Below are positions 27,178 through 36,393 of a DNA stretch of 64,000 nt, one piece after another (positions within the stretch are counted from its first letter, which is position 1; each line of letters begins with the position of its first letter). The position numbers and the translations under genes are program-made. The stretch covers positions 186,001-250,000 of the forward strand of contig NZ_NWTG01000005.1 in the NCBI RefSeq assembly GCF_002532045.1. Direction: 5' to 3'. This stretch comes from Bradyrhizobium sp. C9 (GTDB taxonomy: Bacteria; Pseudomonadota; Alphaproteobacteria; Rhizobiales; Xanthobacteraceae). Below the pieces are notes generated by a model. That model saw only the letters and a list, made by a program, of their open reading frames with translations. It was not told where the DNA came from and did not search any database.

Positions 27178-27585
27178 TCACGGCTTGTGTCCTTCCTTGT
27201 CGAACACGGTCAGCGCCTTGTCGTTGCTGTCGACGACGAACACCGCAAGGATCCTGGCCGGCTCGGTCGCGCTGGCGTTGCGCCCGAGCACGTGATGGGC
27301 GCCGGGCGGCTCGAAGAAGCTGTCGCCGGCCCGATAGATGTGCGCAGCCTCGCCCTCCAGCTGGCTCTCGATCGCGCCCTGGAGAACATAGACATAAAGA
27401 AACGCCGACTTGGCATGATGATGCGGCGCCGAGGGCTCGCCCGGCGGGAAGTTGACCTCGACCGCGATCAGTGACTTGCCGGGAATGTTGGTGATGGCAT
27501 GCTCGAATTTCGGCGTCACCGATTGCGCGTTTGCCGGGGTCGCAAGCGCGGCGCAGACCAGCAGCGTCGTCCATAAGGTCTTCAT
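27178..27585 (-). CDS. Exported single-domain cupin
   Basis: This 135-residue protein has a signal peptide (about 1-20, ATPANA then Q). The cupin barrel has motif 1 with HHHAKSAF (55-62) and motif 2 with FEPPGAHHVLG (91-101), so three or four histidines and Glu92 can bind a metal. ATG is at 27585. It is the first gene of a two-gene operon with the AhpD-like protein, 61 bases from the divergent MocR gene. A periplasmic stress or dioxygenase-like role is possible; no substrate is known. Confidence 0.87.
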   Translation of the reverse strand: MKTLWTTLLVCAALATPANAQSVTPKFEHAITNIPGKSLIAVEVNFPPGEPSAPHHHAKSAFLYVYVLQGAIESQLEGEAAHIYRAGDSFFEPPGAHHVLGRNASATEPARILAVFVVDSNDKALTVFDKEGHKP

Positions 27586-27646
27586 CTCGTGCCTCCATTG
27601 CTGTCGGATCAATGCGGGCGCGCGGGCCCGAAAAGAAGCACCAAGA

Positions 27647-29128
27647 ATGAACCGAATTGGTGTACCACGGGCCATGCCCAACCCGCTTCCCATCGCGCTC
27701 GACCGCTCGGCCAGGACGCCGCTCTCCGAGCAGATCCGCAGGGCGATTGCGGCGGCGATCGACAATGGCGTGCTGGTGCCGGGCGCCCGGCTGCCGTCCT
27801 GGCTTGACCTCGCCGCCCAGCTTGGCGTTGCGCGCGGCACCGTGCGGGCGGCCTACGACAAACTGGCGGACGCCCAGCACATCGTGTCGTCGAAGGCGAA
27901 CGGCACCACCGTCGCCAGCCGGCCGAGCAAGATTGCAAAACCCGATGCGCCAGTCGCGCCCGGATCGGTCGTGGAGATGTTTCATGACCTTAGCGGTCAG
28001 GGTCACTTCCGGATGGGCGTTCCCGCGCAGGACGCTCTCCCCGCAAAGCTGCTGGCGCGAATCCGCGCCCGCGCCGTGCGGGCGGAATTGAGCGCGGTGA
28101 CCCGCACCATCGATCCACGCGGCGAATTGGAATTGCGGCGGGAGATCGCCGCGCACCTTGCGATCGCGCGCGGGCTTGAATGCTCTCCCGCGCAGATCGT
28201 CATCACTTCGGGCTTCACCGGCGGACTCGGCCTCGCGCTGCGCGTGCTCGGCCTCGAAGGCCGCCGCGCATGGATGGAAGACCCGGGATTTCCATTGACC
28301 CGAAAGGGGCTCGAGCTCGCCCGGCTGGAGCCGGTCCCGATCCCGGTCGACGGCGACGGCGTCGATGTCGATTGCGGCCTCAAGCACGCATCCGACGCGG
28401 CGCTCGCGGTCGTGACGCCGGGGCAGCAGGCCCCGCTCGGGCCGCCGCTGTCAGCCAACCGCCGCGCGCAACTGCTCGATTGGGCTGCGCAAACCGGCGC
28501 CTGGATCATCGAGGACGACTATCTCGGCGAATTGCAGCTCGATGGCCGCGCCGCGCCCGCGCTTGCCTCGCTCGACCGCGCCGGCCGTGTGATCCATCTC
28601 GGCTCCTTCAGCAAGACCATCTCGCCGACGCTGCGGCTCGGCTTCCTGGTTGCGCCCGAGCATTTGGCAACGCAGTTCGCCGATGTCGCGACATGCCTTG
28701 CCCCTGCTCCCGGACCAGCCGTGCAGCTTTCCACCGCGGAATTCATGCGCGACGGCCACTACATCCGTCACCTCCGGCGGGCCAAGCGCGACTATTGCAA
28801 GCGCCGTGACGCGTTGACGGCCGCATTGCGGCCGTGGAGCAACGACGTCCGGGTGGCCGGCCTTGCGGCCATGCTGACGCTGCCCGACCACGCCGACGAT
28901 GTCGCGATCGCGCGGCAGGTGCTGGCGCATGGGCTGGCGCCCGCCCCGCTCTCGCCCTGGTATCTCTCATCGAAACACACGCAGCCGGGCCTGCTGCTTG
29001 GCATCTCAACCGTGCCTGATCGCGGCGTGCAGGCCGCCTGCAAGCGCCTGTTCGAGGCGATCCGCGCCGAAGTGCGCACTCAAGGCGCGCCAGCGTCGCG
29101 CCGCGTCAGGAAATCCGCAGCCCGGTGA
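27647..29128 (+). CDS. MocR/PdxR-type GntR regulator with aminotransferase domain
   Basis: This 493-residue protein fuses a GntR winged helix (about 20-90, with LSEQIRRAIAAAI and GVARGTVRAAYDKL) to a class I aminotransferase-like domain. Lys323 in GSFSKTISPT is the PLP lysine, and IIEDDYLGE supplies the ring-binding Asp. Starts at 27647 or 27674 both fit. Such proteins act as PLP- or amine-sensing regulators, often of a divergent gene. Here the divergent target would be the cupin/AhpD-like operon. Its 3' end overlaps the convergent SDR gene by 23 bases. Confidence 0.9.
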   Translation: MNRIGVPRAMPNPLPIALDRSARTPLSEQIRRAIAAAIDNGVLVPGARLPSWLDLAAQLGVARGTVRAAYDKLADAQHIVSSKANGTTVASRPSKIAKPDAPVAPGSVVEMFHDLSGQGHFRMGVPAQDALPAKLLARIRARAVRAELSAVTRTIDPRGELELRREIAAHLAIARGLECSPAQIVITSGFTGGLGLALRVLGLEGRRAWMEDPGFPLTRKGLELARLEPVPIPVDGDGVDVDCGLKHASDAALAVVTPGQQAPLGPPLSANRRAQLLDWAAQTGAWIIEDDYLGELQLDGRAAPALASLDRAGRVIHLGSFSKTISPTLRLGFLVAPEHLATQFADVATCLAPAPGPAVQLSTAEFMRDGHYIRHLRRAKRDYCKRRDALTAALRPWSNDVRVAGLAAMLTLPDHADDVAIARQVLAHGLAPAPLSPWYLSSKHTQPGLLLGISTVPDRGVQAACKRLFEAIRAEVRTQGAPASRRVRKSAAR

Positions 29129-29939
29129 GCGCAAGACTCAGCGCCCTTAGCCGCTTGCGCGCCTCGGCATCGTAAGCCTGCGCATGCGCGCGGGCCTCGC
29201 GCTTGCCGTCGAAGAACAGCCCGCTTTTACCAGTGACGTCGTCGTCCTGGACCAGACGCAAAATGGCGTCGCCGCCCTGCTCGACGGTCGAGATCGGCGT
29301 CGCGCCGCTGGCGCGCACCATGGTGGTGTTCATGTAGGTTGCCGGATGCAGCGAATTGACGGTCACGCCGGAACCTTCGAGCTCGGCGGCGAGATCGATG
29401 GTGAACATGATCTGGGACAGCTTGCTCTGCGCATAGGCGCGGGCGCCGCTGTAATTCTTCGTGATCATCACGTCGCCGAAGTCGATCGGGTGCTGACCGA
29501 GCGAAGCAACATTGACGATGCGCGCCGGCGTGCTCTCCTTCAGCCGCGGCAGCAAGAGATGGGCGAGCAGGAAGCCGGCGAGATAATTCACCGCGAAGCG
29601 CAGCTCGTGGCCGTCCTTGCTGGTCTGCCGCGCCGGCCCGTCATTCTGCGAGCCGATGCCGGCATTGCTGACCAGAACATCGAGCCGCTCCTGGTCGTCG
29701 AGCACCAGCTGGGCGAACTCGCGGACCTCGGCGAGCGAGGACAGATCGGCCTGATAGAACATCGGCTCGCGGCCGGAGACCCGCTTGATCTCGTCGGCAA
29801 GGGTCTGCGCCCGTTTGGTATCGCGGCCATGGATCAGGACCCGGGCGCCGGCGGCGGCCAACTTCATCGCAACGTAGCGGCCGACGCCATCGGTGGAACC
29901 GGTGATCAGCACGGTCTTGCCTGCCATGTTCATGGTCAT
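29106..29939 (-). CDS. SDR-family oxidoreductase
   Basis: This 277-residue short-chain dehydrogenase resembles the retinol-dehydrogenase/WWOX-like branch. The GSTDGVG nucleotide motif is at about 14-20, SNAGIGS follows the fourth strand, and YAQSK carries the catalytic Tyr and Lys. The ATG at 29939 is chosen over 30029, because the upstream extension is not SDR-like. Its stop lies within the end of the MocR gene, on the opposite strand. NADP-dependent reduction of a carbonyl is the family reaction; the substrate is unknown. Confidence 0.87.
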   Translation of the reverse strand: MTMNMAGKTVLITGSTDGVGRYVAMKLAAAGARVLIHGRDTKRAQTLADEIKRVSGREPMFYQADLSSLAEVREFAQLVLDDQERLDVLVSNAGIGSQNDGPARQTSKDGHELRFAVNYLAGFLLAHLLLPRLKESTPARIVNVASLGQHPIDFGDVMITKNYSGARAYAQSKLSQIMFTIDLAAELEGSGVTVNSLHPATYMNTTMVRASGATPISTVEQGGDAILRLVQDDDVTGKSGLFFDGKREARAHAQAYDAEARKRLRALSLALTGLRIS

Positions 29940-30190
29940 TGCCCTTCGGTCGTTCTCCCAGCGCTCCCAGCAAAGATAAATGCGCGGGTTGGACTTTGCC
30001 ATGGCACGCCGCGGCGCGATCGGCCCCAAAACCGCGCTGAAATGGCCCGCCCGCGGCCCTCCTCCATCGCCATCAGGTGCGCAGTCTGTCGCGCGGCCTG
30101 CGGTCGCGCGGCGCCGCGTCGCGCGTCAACGCGAATGCATTCTGATATCGTTGGGATGAACGACAAGGCCGGGATCGGCAAAGGACCGGA

Positions 30191-30544
30191 ATGTCCTCGA
30201 CCATTCCAGACAGGTTCTCGCGGAAGGCTCCCTCGCTGGAGCCATTCGGCATGCTCCTGTTATTCGCGGTGCTGACCGCGCTGCCGATCATCCTGACCGT
30301 TCGTCTGGTTGAGCCCGCACTCGTGCTGCCCGCGCTCAGCCTCGTGTTGTTCGCAGAGGCAGCCATTGCCGCGCTGGCGGCGCGCGTGACCCACATGCGT
30401 GCGAGCGTGGCGAACCTGACGCTGTGGGATTTTGCCGGAGCATTCACCTTCATGGGGTGTGCGGCGGCGATCCTCGGCGAGCCGGATCAGGCGGCGCTGT
30501 TCTTCGAGGAACAGGCGGCGCTGCGTCCGGCATCACGACCGTAA
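30191..30544 (+). CDS. Small hydrophobic membrane protein of unknown function
   Basis: This 117-residue protein has two strong membrane segments (about 20-42 and 45-65) and a weaker third (about 80-97, FAGAFTFMGCAAAILG). The C-terminus is polar and acidic. No family was recognised. It is 168 bases upstream of the TerC-family gene on the same strand, so co-transcription is possible. Composition and codon use look coding. Confidence 0.6.
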   Translation: MSSTIPDRFSRKAPSLEPFGMLLLFAVLTALPIILTVRLVEPALVLPALSLVLFAEAAIAALAARVTHMRASVANLTLWDFAGAFTFMGCAAAILGEPDQAALFFEEQAALRPASRP

Positions 30545-30712
30545 TCCCAGGCCGGGCCCCTCTGGCAGCCACAAGCTGCGATGTCGGACTGGAACTCAGT
30601 TGGAGTGGCCCTGCTTCGACCCGCGATGCTGACCGGCATCGTGGCGAATTCGCCGTCTGCACGACGACGCCGTCGAATGGTCCACTCCCCGACCTCAAGG
30701 GGAGCATTGCTC

Positions 30713-31333
30713 ATGTCCGCACTGTTTTCACTCGACGCCCTCAGCGCCTTGCTGCAGGTCGTCGTCATCGACCTCGTGCTGGCCGGCGACAACGCCGTCG
30801 TGATCGGCCTCGCCGCGGCCGGCCTGCCGGCGAAGCAGCGCGGCAAGGCGATCCTGATCGGCATCGCCGCCGCAACGCTGCTGCGCATCCTGTTCGCGCT
30901 ACTCACCACGCAATTGATGCAGGTCGTCGGTCTGCTGCTGGCCGGCGGAATTCTGCTGCTGTGGGTGTGCTGGAAGATGTGGCGCGAGCTGCGCGCCAGC
31001 GCGCACGAGACCGCGGCCGTGGACGGCACCGAGGGCGCGGAGGCGCCGCGCAAGACGTTGTGGCAGGCCACGACCCAGATCATCGTCGCCGACGTCTCGA
31101 TGTCGCTCGACAACGTGCTGGCGGTTGCGGGTGCAGCGCGCGAGCAGCCGATCGTGCTGGTGTTCGGCCTTGCGCTCTCGATCGCGATGATGGGCGCTGC
31201 CGCGACCTTTATCGCAAAGCTGCTGCAGAACCACCGCTGGATCGCTTATGTGGGCCTCGCCGTGATCCTCTACGTCGCCGTCGACATGACCATTCGCGGG
31301 GCGTCCGAGATCGCGAAGGTCGCACCGGGCTGA
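30713..31333 (+). CDS. TerC/YjbE-family integral membrane protein
   Basis: This 206-residue inner-membrane protein has about seven hydrophobic segments in two halves. Each half opens with a conserved acidic motif: IDLVLAGDNAVVIGLA near 16-31, and ADVSMSLDNVLAVAG further on. Those Asp and Asn residues define the TerC/YkoY group, linked to Mn2+ or Ca2+ efflux and metalation of exported proteins. ATG 30713 has AAGGGGAG upstream and is preferred to the frame opening at 30581. A strong hairpin follows the stop. Confidence 0.88.
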   Translation: MSALFSLDALSALLQVVVIDLVLAGDNAVVIGLAAAGLPAKQRGKAILIGIAAATLLRILFALLTTQLMQVVGLLLAGGILLLWVCWKMWRELRASAHETAAVDGTEGAEAPRKTLWQATTQIIVADVSMSLDNVLAVAGAAREQPIVLVFGLALSIAMMGAAATFIAKLLQNHRWIAYVGLAVILYVAVDMTIRGASEIAKVAPG

Positions 31334-31344
31334 GCTGAAAACAA

Positions 31345-31370
31345 AACGGCGGGCCTCATGGCCCGCCGTT
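31345..31370. terminator. Bidirectional hairpin terminator
   Basis: AACGGCGGGCC and GGCCCGCCGTT pair perfectly over 11 bp around a TCAT loop, between the convergent TerC-family and RraA-like genes. A-rich bases precede the stem, which gives a U-rich tract for the minus-strand transcript; the plus side lacks a long T run. Confidence 0.8.
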
Positions 31371-31395
31371 CCGCAATTCGAACAGGCGCGTTGCC

Positions 31396-32112
31396 TCAGT
31401 GGATTTCCGCCGAACGCTTCAGCGCTTCCTTCAACTTCTCGAGCGTGAAGTCCTTGCTGCGTGCGATATCGAGGATCGGGGTCTCGCGGCGGCCGCAGAG
31501 TTCGGCGGCCTCCGGCAGCTTGGCCGCGATGTCGTAGGGGATCACGATCGCGCCGTGGCTGTCGGCGTGGATCAGGTCGTCGGAGCGCACCGTCATGCCG
31601 GCGACGCGGACCTCGCCGCCAAAACTTTCGGCGTGCACCCAGGCATGCGACGGGCCGATCGAGCCGGCCAGCGCCTGGAAGCCCGGCGCCCATTGCGGGA
31701 TGTCGCGGATCGAGCCGTCGGTGATGACGCCGAGGCAGCCGAGCGCCTTGTGCACGGCGCTCTGCACCTCGCCCCAGAACGCGCCGTAGCCGACGTCGGG
31801 ACCGTCGATGTCCTGGATCACCGAAATGCGCGGACCGAAGCCGGTGCCGACATATTCATAATATTCGATGCGGCGCTTCGACTGCTCCTCGGCCGAGAGG
31901 CCCGACTTCAGCACCGAGCGGATCGCGACCGTGCGTGCGTAACCGACGATCGGCGGCAAGGTCGGGAACGGGCAGACCAGCGGCTTCACGGTGTAGCCGA
32001 TCAGGCGGCGCTCCGGCGCGACGATCTCCATCGCATTGCAGATCGTCGGCGTGTCGTAGCGCGCCAGCGCCTCGAGGACGGAAGCAGGCAGCGGGGCGGA
32101 AGCGGATGTCAC
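31396..32112 (-). CDS. RraA-family protein (HMG/CHA aldolase-like)
   Basis: This 238-residue protein belongs to the RraA/demethylmenaquinone methyltransferase-like family, which includes class II pyruvate aldolases such as HMG/CHA aldolase. The GVITDGSIRDI segment and the later DLIHADSHGAIVIP segment carry the family's Mg2+/pyruvate-site Arg and Asp. An N-terminal extension of about 20 residues and an internal acidic loop make it longer than E. coli RraA (about 160). Aldolase or decarboxylase activity on a 4-hydroxy-2-oxo acid is more likely than RNase E inhibition. Confidence 0.82.
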   Translation of the reverse strand: MTSASAPLPASVLEALARYDTPTICNAMEIVAPERRLIGYTVKPLVCPFPTLPPIVGYARTVAIRSVLKSGLSAEEQSKRRIEYYEYVGTGFGPRISVIQDIDGPDVGYGAFWGEVQSAVHKALGCLGVITDGSIRDIPQWAPGFQALAGSIGPSHAWVHAESFGGEVRVAGMTVRSDDLIHADSHGAIVIPYDIAAKLPEAAELCGRRETPILDIARSKDFTLEKLKEALKRSAEIH

Positions 32113-32288
32113 GGCGTTTCTCTCCTGATTTTTTGGCGTTCGCTGGGCCGTCCCAGCCTATAGCCGAGATCGCAGGCGAACCCAACCGAGCCACGCTCAT
32201 GGCTGATATTTGGGAGAGGAGGACGGAAGCAACTCCCTCACCGTCACCCCCGCGCAACGGCGAAGCCGTTGTCGCTGGAGGAGCGCGC

Positions 32289-32373
32289 GGCGCGTCTCGA
32301 AGGGTCGACGGCCCCAGTGGTGGCCGTGCATCCTTCGAGGCTCGCTCCGCTCGCACCTCAGGATGACGGATTG
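32289..32373. repeat. CCTTCGAGGCTCGC-type palindromic repeat, copy 1
   Basis: This repeat contains CGTCTCGA, GGGTCGACGGCCCC, GCATCCTTCGAGGCTCGC and CTCAGGATGACGG in the same order as 37065-37144. It lies in the 269-base gap between pssA and the RraA-like gene. The left end differs and carries its own CAACGG/CCGTTG hairpin. Confidence 0.75.
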
Positions 32374-32381
32374 AGAGAGCC

Positions 32382-33263
32382 TCAGTGCAGATGCGTCGGA
32401 CGATCGTCGTTGTCCGCATCCGCGATCGGCGCCGCATAGGGAGCCGCAGGCGATGCCACCACCGGCGCGCTCGCACCTTGCATCTGCGCGGCAAGCTGGC
32501 GCTCCTGGTCGCGATACGATTTCCAGCCCCAGGGCAGGCTGATCAAATAGGCGACCGAGCCCGCCGACAGGATGTGCCAGGGATAGCCGATCAGCAGCGC
32601 CACGAAGAACACCACCGAGACGAACACCGGCAGCACCATCTCCGGCGGCACGCGCATTTTCACGGTCTTGCCGGAGAACACCGGCAGCCGCGACACCATC
32701 AGGAAGGCGATCAAGAGCGTATAGAACGCCGTCAGCGTCGCCGGCGGCATCGGCACGCCGAGGAAGGCGAGATAGATCGGCAGCAGCACGGTGATCGCAC
32801 CGGCCGGCGCCGGCACGCCCGTGAAGTAATTGGCGGCGAAGGCCGGCTTGTTCGGGTCGTCGATCGAGGCGTTGAAGCGCGCCAGGCGCAGGCCGCCGGA
32901 GATCGCGAACACCATCGCGGCGATCCAGCCGCCATTGTTCAATTCATGCAGCTGCCAGAAATACAGGATCAGGCCCGGCGCGACGCCGAAATTGACGAAG
33001 TCGGCAAGGCTGTCGAGCTCGGCGCCGAATTTCGACTGGCCCTTGATCATGCGGGCGACGCGGCCGTCGATGCCGTCGAGGATCGCGGCGAACACGATGG
33101 CAGCAACCGCCAGCTCCATCCGCCCTTCCGTCGACAGCCGGATCGCGGTGAGGCCGGCGCAGATCGCCAGCAGCGTGATCATGTTGGGCACGAGCATCCG
33201 CACCGGGATCGGGCGGAACCGGCGGCGGCGAAACTCGGTGGAGTTGGGATCGGATGGCATCAT
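32382..33263 (-). CDS. pssA: CDP-diacylglycerol-serine O-phosphatidyltransferase
   Basis: This 293-residue inner-membrane enzyme makes phosphatidylserine from CDP-diacylglycerol and serine. The CDP-alcohol phosphotransferase motif D-G-x2-A-R-x8-G-x3-D-x3-D is intact: Asp66, Gly67, Ala70, Arg71, Gly80, Asp84 and Asp88. About seven membrane helices follow. The C-terminal 40 residues are Ala/Pro-rich and polar. It lies downstream of psd on the same strand, so the two steps of phosphatidylethanolamine synthesis are neighbours, as is usual in rhizobia. The repeat at 33325-33422 sits between them. Confidence 0.93.
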   Translation of the reverse strand: MMPSDPNSTEFRRRRFRPIPVRMLVPNMITLLAICAGLTAIRLSTEGRMELAVAAIVFAAILDGIDGRVARMIKGQSKFGAELDSLADFVNFGVAPGLILYFWQLHELNNGGWIAAMVFAISGGLRLARFNASIDDPNKPAFAANYFTGVPAPAGAITVLLPIYLAFLGVPMPPATLTAFYTLLIAFLMVSRLPVFSGKTVKMRVPPEMVLPVFVSVVFFVALLIGYPWHILSAGSVAYLISLPWGWKSYRDQERQLAAQMQGASAPVVASPAAPYAAPIADADNDDRPTHLH

Positions 33264-33324
33264 GGCTTGTCAATATAGCAAGCATGGCCCGGCTCCGCCA
33301 TCGCGGCGGGAACCGGCTGGTTAA

Positions 33325-33422
33325 GCGCTTTCCAACGAAATGGATAGCGGTTTGCGCTAAGAAGACGCGCTAACACGGCAAACCGGAGCGCCCGCTCCGA
33401 TTCCGAGCGGAATGGGAGCTTC
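33325..33422 (+). repeat. Structured ~99-nt intergenic repeat, copy 2
   Basis: The element at 8921-9019 recurs here in the same layout. Stem 1 is GCGCTTTC with GAAGACGC, with one mismatch and one G-T pair. The inner stem is CGAA with TTTG. Stem 2 is GGAGC with GCTTC around CCGCTC (33392-33397) and GAGCGG (33405-33410), where copy 1 has CCGTTC and GAACGG. It lies between psd and pssA, so it would be in the middle of that transcript. Confidence 0.7.
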
Positions 33423-33439
33423 AGGCTGCCGAAACAGGG

Positions 33440-34138
33440 TTAATCGGCGCGGTAGGTGCGGCCCGGGTCGGCGTTGCGGAAATCCGCCAGAATGGTCTCG
33501 CCGGCAACCGCGGTCTGGCCTTCCGAGACCAGCGCCTTGGTGCCCTCGGGCAAATAGACGTCGAGCCGCGAGCCGAAGCGGATCAGGCCGAAGCGCTCGC
33601 CGGCGCCGATCGACTGGCCTTCCTTGACGAAGCAGACGATACGGCGCGCCACGAGGCCGGCGATCTGGACCACGCCGATGCGGCCATTGGCGCTCGAGAT
33701 CACCAGCGAGTTGCGCTCATTGTCCTCGCTCGCCTTGTCGAGCTCGGCATTGATGAAGGCGCCGGGCCGGTAGGCGATGCGGTCGATGCGGCCGGCCACC
33801 GGGCTGCGGTTCACATGGCAGTTGAACACGCTCATGAACACCGAGACCCGCGGCAGCGGCTTGTCGCCGAGGCCAAGCTCGGCCGGCGGCAGCGCCTGCA
33901 CCACCATGGAAACGCGGCCATCGGCCGGCGACACCACGATGCCGTCGCGCAGCGGCGTCACGCGCACGGGATCGCGGAAGAACAGCGCGCACCAGACCGT
34001 GAGCAGCGTCCCGATCCAGCCCAGCGGGGTCCAGATCCAGAACAGGATCAGGCTCGCCAGGGCGAAGCCGCCGATGAACGGATAGCCCTCGGGGTGGATC
34101 GGCGGGATCTGTGCGCGGATGGAATTGGCGATCGACAT
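33440..34138 (-). CDS. psd: Phosphatidylserine decarboxylase proenzyme
   Basis: This 232-residue protein is the short phosphatidylserine decarboxylase type. Gly189-Ser190 in [11 protein letters not shown] is the self-cleavage site; Ser190 becomes the pyruvoyl group of the alpha chain of about 43 residues. A membrane segment near 20-55 anchors the beta chain. [12 protein letters not shown] carries the conserved His/Asn region. It converts phosphatidylserine, made by the neighbouring PssA, to phosphatidylethanolamine. The order is psd then pssA on the minus strand. Confidence 0.92.
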   Translation of the reverse strand: MSIANSIRAQIPPIHPEGYPFIGGFALASLILFWIWTPLGWIGTLLTVWCALFFRDPVRVTPLRDGIVVSPADGRVSMVVQALPPAELGLGDKPLPRVSVFMSVFNCHVNRSPVAGRIDRIAYRPGAFINAELDKASEDNERNSLVISSANGRIGVVQIAGLVARRIVCFVKEGQSIGAGERFGLIRFGSRLDVYLPEGTKALVSEGQTAVAGETILADFRNADPGRTYRAD

Positions 34139-34149
34139 CAGAGCTCGCT

Positions 34150-34185
34150 TGCGTTTCCCCGCCCCGTTTGGCGGGAGAGGCCCTA
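34150..34185. repeat. Short REP-like GC-rich repeat
   Basis: CCCCGCCCCGTTTGGCGGGAGAGG is a fragment-like relative of the 18730-18885 repeat. It falls in the 53-base gap between the ABC exporter and psd and could be a weak hairpin there. Confidence 0.5.
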
Positions 34186-34191
34186 AATCGA

Positions 34192-36180
34192 CTATTCCGC
34201 GGCGGTCGGCAAGGGTTTCTCACCCGCGTCAGGGGTTGAATCGTCAGACGAATCGGTGACCACGGGCGGCAAGCGATTCGGCGCGCTGCCGTCGTCATCG
34301 ACCTTGGCCAGCCGTTCGCGGGCTTCTTCGGCCTCGCGCTGCCGGTTCCACATGCTGGCGTAGAGGCCGTCCGAGGCCAAAAGCCGCGCATGGGTGCCGC
34401 GCTCGGCGATCCGGCCCTGGTCCAGCACGATGATCTCGTCGGCGCCGACGATGGTCGACAGCCGGTGCGCGATCACCAGCGAGGTGCGGTTGCGCGACAC
34501 CCGCTCCAGCGCACCCTGAATCTCGTGCTCGGTGTGGCTGTCGAGCGCCGAGGTCGCTTCATCCAGCACCAGGATCGGGGGCGCCTTCAGCACCGTGCGC
34601 GCGATGGCGACGCGCTGTTTCTCGCCGCCGGAGAGTTTCAGGCCGCGCTCGCCGACCTGGGTCTCGTAGCCCTGCGGCGACATCCGGATGAAGCCGTCGA
34701 TCTGCGCCAGCCGCGCCGCCTCCTCCACCTCGTCGTCGCCGGCATCCCAGCGGCCATAGCGGATGTTGTAGCGGATGGTGTCGTTGAACAGCACGGTGTC
34801 CTGCGGCACCATGCCGATCGCCGAGCGCAGCGAGGCCTGGGTCACGGTCTTGATGTCCTGGCCGTCGATCAGGATGCGGCCGCTCGAGACATCGTAGAGC
34901 CGGAACAGCAGTCGCGAGATCGTCGACTTGCCGGCGCCGGAAGGGCCGACGATCGCGACCGTCTTGCCGGCCGGCACCTCGAAGCTCAGGCCTTTCAGGA
35001 TCTGGCGGTCGGGCTCATAGGCGAAGCGGACGTCCTCGAAGCGCACGCTGCCGGACGACACCACGAGCGGCTTGGCGCCTGGAACATCCTTCACCTCGGG
35101 ATCGCGCGCCAGCACGTCGAACATCTTCTCGATGTCGATGATCGCCTGCTTGATCTCGCGATAGACCATGCCCATGAAGTTCAGCGGCTGGTAGAGCTGG
35201 ATCATCATCGAATTGATCAGCACGAAATCGCCGACGGTGTGGGTGCCGTTGCGGATGCCGAACGCGCACATCAGCATGGTGGCGGTCAGCCCCGCGGTGA
35301 AGATGATGGCCTGTCCGGTGTTGAGTACGGCGAGCGAGGTGTAGGTCTTCACGCTGGCCTGCTCGTAGCGCTCCATCGAGCGGTCGTAGCGCCTCGCCTC
35401 GCGCTCCTCGGCGCCGAAATACTTCACCGTCTCGTAGTTGAGCAGCGAGTCGATCGCCTTGGTGTTCGCCTCGGTGTCGGAATCGTTCATCTTGCGGCGG
35501 ATCTCGATCCGCCACTCTGTCGCAATGTAGGTGTAGTACATGAACACGACGACCGTGATCAGCACCGCGAGCACGTAGCGCCAGTCGAACTGCCACAGCA
35601 GCACCGCCGCCAGCAGCGTGACCTCGACGATGGTCGGGATCAGCTGCAGGATCACCATCCGCACGATGGTCTCGATGCCGGAGCGGCCGCGCTCCAGCAC
35701 GCGGGTCAGCCCGCCGGTCTTGCGCTCGAGATGGAAGCGCAGCGACAGTTCGTGCATGTGCACGAAGGTGATGTAGGCGAGCCGCCGCACCGCGTGCATT
35801 GCGACGCGGGCGAAGATGCCGTCGCGCCACTGCGTCAGCACCGCCATGATGATGCGTACCGCGCCGTAGCTGATCGTCATCAGCACCGGCGAGGCGATCA
35901 GCCAGACCATCCAGTTCGAGGTCGCGACCGGCGCCGAGCCCGTGCCGTTCAGCGCATCGATCGCCCATTTGAAGGTGAACGGCACCGACAGCGTCGCGAG
36001 CTTGGCGAACAGCAGCAGCACCACCGACCAGATCACGCGCATCTTCAAATCGGCGCGATCGCCGGGCCAGATGTAGGGCCAGAGATGAACGAGGGTGCCG
36101 AGCAGCGTCCCCTTCTCGGCGGCCGGCGTCGTGGCCGTGGGCTGATCGGCCGCGGTCACAGTCTGTTGCGGCGGCACCAT
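34192..36180 (-). CDS. Atm1/HMT-type ABC half-transporter
   Basis: This 662-residue protein has an N-terminal polar leader, six membrane helices (about 45-340) and an ABC ATPase domain. Walker [10 protein letters not shown] is near 411-419, the signature [10 protein letters not shown] is near 513, and Walker [13 protein letters not shown] is near 537, followed by the IAHRLST switch. The membrane-domain sequence is that of Atm1-type exporters, which carry glutathione-linked sulfur or metal species. It should work as a homodimer in the inner membrane. The C-terminal 40 residues are acidic. It lies upstream of psd; a functional link is not evident. Confidence 0.9.
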   Translation of the reverse strand: MVPPQQTVTAADQPTATTPAAEKGTLLGTLVHLWPYIWPGDRADLKMRVIWSVVLLLFAKLATLSVPFTFKWAIDALNGTGSAPVATSNWMVWLIASPVLMTISYGAVRIIMAVLTQWRDGIFARVAMHAVRRLAYITFVHMHELSLRFHLERKTGGLTRVLERGRSGIETIVRMVILQLIPTIVEVTLLAAVLLWQFDWRYVLAVLITVVVFMYYTYIATEWRIEIRRKMNDSDTEANTKAIDSLLNYETVKYFGAEEREARRYDRSMERYEQASVKTYTSLAVLNTGQAIIFTAGLTATMLMCAFGIRNGTHTVGDFVLINSMMIQLYQPLNFMGMVYREIKQAIIDIEKMFDVLARDPEVKDVPGAKPLVVSSGSVRFEDVRFAYEPDRQILKGLSFEVPAGKTVAIVGPSGAGKSTISRLLFRLYDVSSGRILIDGQDIKTVTQASLRSAIGMVPQDTVLFNDTIRYNIRYGRWDAGDDEVEEAARLAQIDGFIRMSPQGYETQVGERGLKLSGGEKQRVAIARTVLKAPPILVLDEATSALDSHTEHEIQGALERVSRNRTSLVIAHRLSTIVGADEIIVLDQGRIAERGTHARLLASDGLYASMWNRQREAEEARERLAKVDDDGSAPNRLPPVVTDSSDDSTPDAGEKPLPTAAE

Positions 36181-36393
36181 CAGGAGCCCGCTCGCGACGT
36201 CATGGCGCGGCGGTCCGCGGCCACATCTTTTCCACGATTTGCCATTGTGCCCGTCATATAGATCGTTTCAACGTGGCGTACAGGCTTATGACGAAAATTG
36301 TTCGCGATTCGCGGGAATTTACGGGATTTTTTGGCTCTCAATCCCCATATGCGAGTCTTGACCCTGTTTACGCTGCAGTGCCACAAGGATCGT

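Noticed and set aside
30545..30712. Possible yybP-ykoY manganese riboswitch before the TerC-family gene
   Set aside because: Only GGGGAG was seen. The paired elements of the riboswitch could not be traced, so no claim is made.
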